A stretch of DNA of 64,000 nucleotides, from the NCBI RefSeq assembly GCF_034676705.1, contig NZ_JAUCBS010000013.1:570501-634500 (forward strand). The letters run 5' to 3'. Of this stretch, positions 62,382 through 64,000 are shown piece by piece (position 1 is the first letter of the stretch; each line of letters starts with the position of its first letter). This DNA is from Gemmobacter sp. (GTDB taxonomy: Bacteria; Pseudomonadota; Alphaproteobacteria; Rhodobacterales; Rhodobacteraceae). The translations under genes were made by a program, and so were the position numbers. The notes under the pieces were generated by a model, which had not been told where the DNA came from, did no database searches, and saw only the letters and a list, made by a program, of their open reading frames with translations.

Positions 62382-62425
62382 GGTTAACGGGTAAGGCGGA
62401 ATGGTTGACGAAAGGTTAACCCGTT
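62382..62425 (+). promoter_or_regulatory. Phased GGTTRAC repeats upstream of ugpB
   Basis: GGTTAAC (62382-62388), GGTTGAC (62403-62409) and GGTTAAC (62414-62420) lie 21 and 11 bases apart, on the same DNA face. The last pair has the 7-bp plus 4-bp geometry of PhoB/OmpR sites but not the CTGTCA sequence. An AACGGGT/ACCCGTT inverted repeat (62386-62392, 62419-62425) overlaps. It lies in the 180-base region between yifB and ugpB. Confidence 0.4.
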
Positions 62426-62542
62426 CTGTTGCAATAACTTCACATCCCGTTGGCGGAACCGCCACATGCCCTGCCTAGCGTGCCGCACCATACGCCCTGC
62501 CTGTCTGGCGGGGCGGCCAAGCCATTCGCGATGGAGCGTGAC

Positions 62543-63862
62543 ATGACAAGACAGCTGATCGGAACCCTGCTGGCCACCGCCGCCCTGTGCGGCCCGGCCA
62601 TGGCCCAGACCGAAGTGCAATGGTGGCACGCCATGGGGGGCGAGCTGGGCGCCAAGCTGGAAGCGATCGCTGCCGATTTCAACGGCACGCAGAAAGACTA
62701 CAAGATCGTCCCCGTCTACAAGGGCAGCTACCCCGAGACGCTGACCGCCGCCATCGCCGCTTTTCGCGCCAAGGAACAGCCCGCCATCGTGCAGGTGTTC
62801 GAGGTGGGCACCGGCACCATGATGGCCGCCAAGGGCGCGGTCTATCCGGTTTACAAGCTGATGGCGGATCAGGGTAAAACCTTCGATACCTCGGCCTATC
62901 TGGGCCCGGTCGTCGGCTATTACTCGGACCCGCAGGGCAATGTGCTGTCGCTGCCGTTCAACTCCTCCACGCCGATCATGTATTACAACAAGGACGTGTT
63001 CGCCAAAGCCGGGCTGAACCCGGAGGTCGCCCCGAAAACCTGGGCCGATGTCGAGGCGTTCTCGAAAAAGATCGTCGACTCGGGCGCGGCGAAATGCGGC
63101 TTTACCACCGGCTGGGTCAGCTGGGTGCAGCTGGAAAACCTGTCGGCCATCCATGACCGCCCCTATGGCACCAGGGAAAACGGCTTTGCCGGGCTGGATA
63201 CCGAATTCGCCTTCAACGGCGATGTGCAGGTCAAGCACTGGGAAAACCTCAAGAAATGGGCCGATGCCGGCTTGTTCCAATATGGCGGCCCGGTGGGCGG
63301 CAACGATGCCCCGCCCAAGTTCTACACCCAGGAATGCGCGATCTACATGAACTCGTCGGCCAGCCGTGCCGGCGTGATCAACAACGCCAAGGACTTCAAG
63401 GTCGGCTTTGCCCCGCTGCCCTATTATGACGACGTGATCGCCGAGCCGAAGAACTCGATCATCGGCGGCGCCACGCTTTGGGTGCTGAACGGCCGCAAGG
63501 ACACGGAATACAAGGGCGTCGCGGCGTTCTTCGACTATCTGTCCTCGGCCGAGGTGCAGGCGGAATGGCATCAGGCGACGGGCTATCTGCCGATCACCAA
63601 TGCAACCTACGATCTGGGCGTGACGCAGGGCTATTATGCCGCCAACCCCGGGTCGGACGTGGCGATCCAGCAGATCACCCGCGGCACCCCCACCGCCAAT
63701 TCCAAGGGCATCCGGTTCGGCAACCTGACCCAGGTCCGCGACGTGATCGACAGCGAGTTCGAGGCCCTGCTGGGCGGCCAGAAAACCGCCAAGGCCGCCC
63801 TGGACAGCGCCGTCACCCGCGGCAATGCGATCCTGCGCGACTTCGAAGCAGCCAACAAGTGA
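62543..63862 (+). CDS. ugpB: sn-Glycerol-3-phosphate ABC transporter substrate-binding protein
   Basis: 439 residues from ATG 62543, with GGAG six bases before; ATG 62531 is an alternative. A signal peptide ends AMAQ near residue 22. The UgpB landmarks are QWWHAMGGELGAKLE at the mature start, VPVYKGSYPETLTAAIAAFR and TPIMYYNKDVF. It binds glycerol-3-phosphate or glycerophosphodiesters such as glycerophosphocholine. It is the first gene of a ugp operon that runs off the window and is usually part of the Pho regulon. Confidence 0.94.
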   Translation: MTRQLIGTLLATAALCGPAMAQTEVQWWHAMGGELGAKLEAIAADFNGTQKDYKIVPVYKGSYPETLTAAIAAFRAKEQPAIVQVFEVGTGTMMAAKGAVYPVYKLMADQGKTFDTSAYLGPVVGYYSDPQGNVLSLPFNSSTPIMYYNKDVFAKAGLNPEVAPKTWADVEAFSKKIVDSGAAKCGFTTGWVSWVQLENLSAIHDRPYGTRENGFAGLDTEFAFNGDVQVKHWENLKKWADAGLFQYGGPVGGNDAPPKFYTQECAIYMNSSASRAGVINNAKDFKVGFAPLPYYDDVIAEPKNSIIGGATLWVLNGRKDTEYKGVAAFFDYLSSAEVQAEWHQATGYLPITNATYDLGVTQGYYAANPGSDVAIQQITRGTPTANSKGIRFGNLTQVRDVIDSEFEALLGGQKTAKAALDSAVTRGNAILRDFEAANK

Positions 63863-63876
63863 CCTGACCGTCCCTG

Positions 63877-63909
63877 ACCGGGGCACGCGCCACCCGCGCG
63901 TGCCCCGGT
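63877..63909 (+). promoter_or_regulatory. Strong hairpin between ugpB and ugpA
   Basis: A perfect 14-bp stem (63877-63890 with 63896-63909, CACCC loop) starts 14 bases after the ugpB stop. Hairpins here usually stabilise the binding-protein mRNA and lower permease expression. Confidence 0.7.
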
Positions 63910-63928
63910 TCCATTCGCGGAACACCCC

Positions 63929-64000
63929 ATGCAGACCAAACGCACGATCTTTCCGAACAAGGGCCTGCCCTGGCTGCTGATCGGGCCGCAGATGATCGTC
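63929..64000 (+). CDS. ugpA: sn-Glycerol-3-phosphate ABC permease UgpA, N-terminal fragment
   Basis: The first 24 codons only (MQTKRTIFPNKGLPW and on), then the window ends. The sequence and its position after ugpB and the hairpin fit UgpA, one of the two membrane subunits of the glycerol-3-phosphate importer. The basic N-terminus leads into the first membrane helix (LLIGPQMIV). Identification rests mainly on context. Confidence 0.7.
   Translation, partial: MQTKRTIFPNKGLPWLLIGPQMIV

Overview
The window is about 64 kb of high-GC, tightly packed chromosomal DNA. It looks like an alphaproteobacterium of the Rhodobacterales/Rhodobacteraceae (Rhodobacter, Paracoccus or Gemmobacter type). The evidence is the separate F0 ATP synthase operon with a b' subunit, the rsmI-yraN-gshB block divergent from an LppC-like lipoprotein gene, the argH-lipoprotein-lysA-TIGR02302 operon, an Irr regulator, and a dispersed intergenic hairpin repeat with the core GGGGATATTTG. 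I saw no rRNA, tRNA, integrase, transposase or CRISPR array. It reads as ordinary core chromosome with a few accessory blocks.

Layout. 1-9 kb: the end of a DUF4159/membrane-protein pair, an orphan M23 peptidase, ilvD, small exported or unknown proteins and a secreted trypsin-like protease. 9-13 kb: glcD-glcE-glcF glycolate oxidase. 13-20.4 kb: gamma-glutamyltransferase, a TIGR02302/DUF4175 membrane protein, lysA, two tiny lipoproteins and argH, with a divergent tlpA. 21-23.7 kb: atpI-B-E-X-F. 24-26.6 kb: an ArsR regulator without a normal stop, a hydrolase, irr, a small membrane protein and a GNAT enzyme. 26.6-35.2 kb: two back-to-back RND efflux adaptor/permease pairs. 35.3-37.8 kb: enoyl-CoA hydratase and acyl-CoA synthetase. 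38-46.5 kb: a probable phosphorus-starvation island. 46.6-49 kb: grxC, a nitrilase-family amidase, a MarR regulator and a frameshifted GT25 gene. 49-58 kb: clpB, murJ, glnD and the LppC-like lipoprotein. 57.7-62.4 kb: rsmI, yraN, gshB, a hydrolase and yifB. 62.5 kb to the end: ugpB and the start of ugpA.

The most interesting part is 37.9-46.5 kb. A calcineurin-type phosphoesterase and a GT21-like glycosyltransferase overlap by ATGA and match the plcP-agt pair. That pair replaces phospholipids with glycolipids during phosphate limitation. A DedA protein and a second glycosyltransferase follow. Two bases after that operon lies a near-perfect Pho box (CTGTCAC-N4-CTGTCAC) placed exactly 10 bases before a -10 element. 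It would drive an ABC transporter operon in which a metallo-beta-lactamase-fold protein and a histidine phosphatase sit between the ATPase gene and the binding-protein and fused-permease genes. A weaker Pho-like site precedes the binding-protein gene and another precedes plcP. I infer a single P-stress locus that combines membrane lipid remodelling with uptake and hydrolysis of a phosphorus-containing solute, possibly a phosphonate or organophosphate. The substrate is unknown. The ugp genes at the right end are a further likely phosphorus-scavenging locus.
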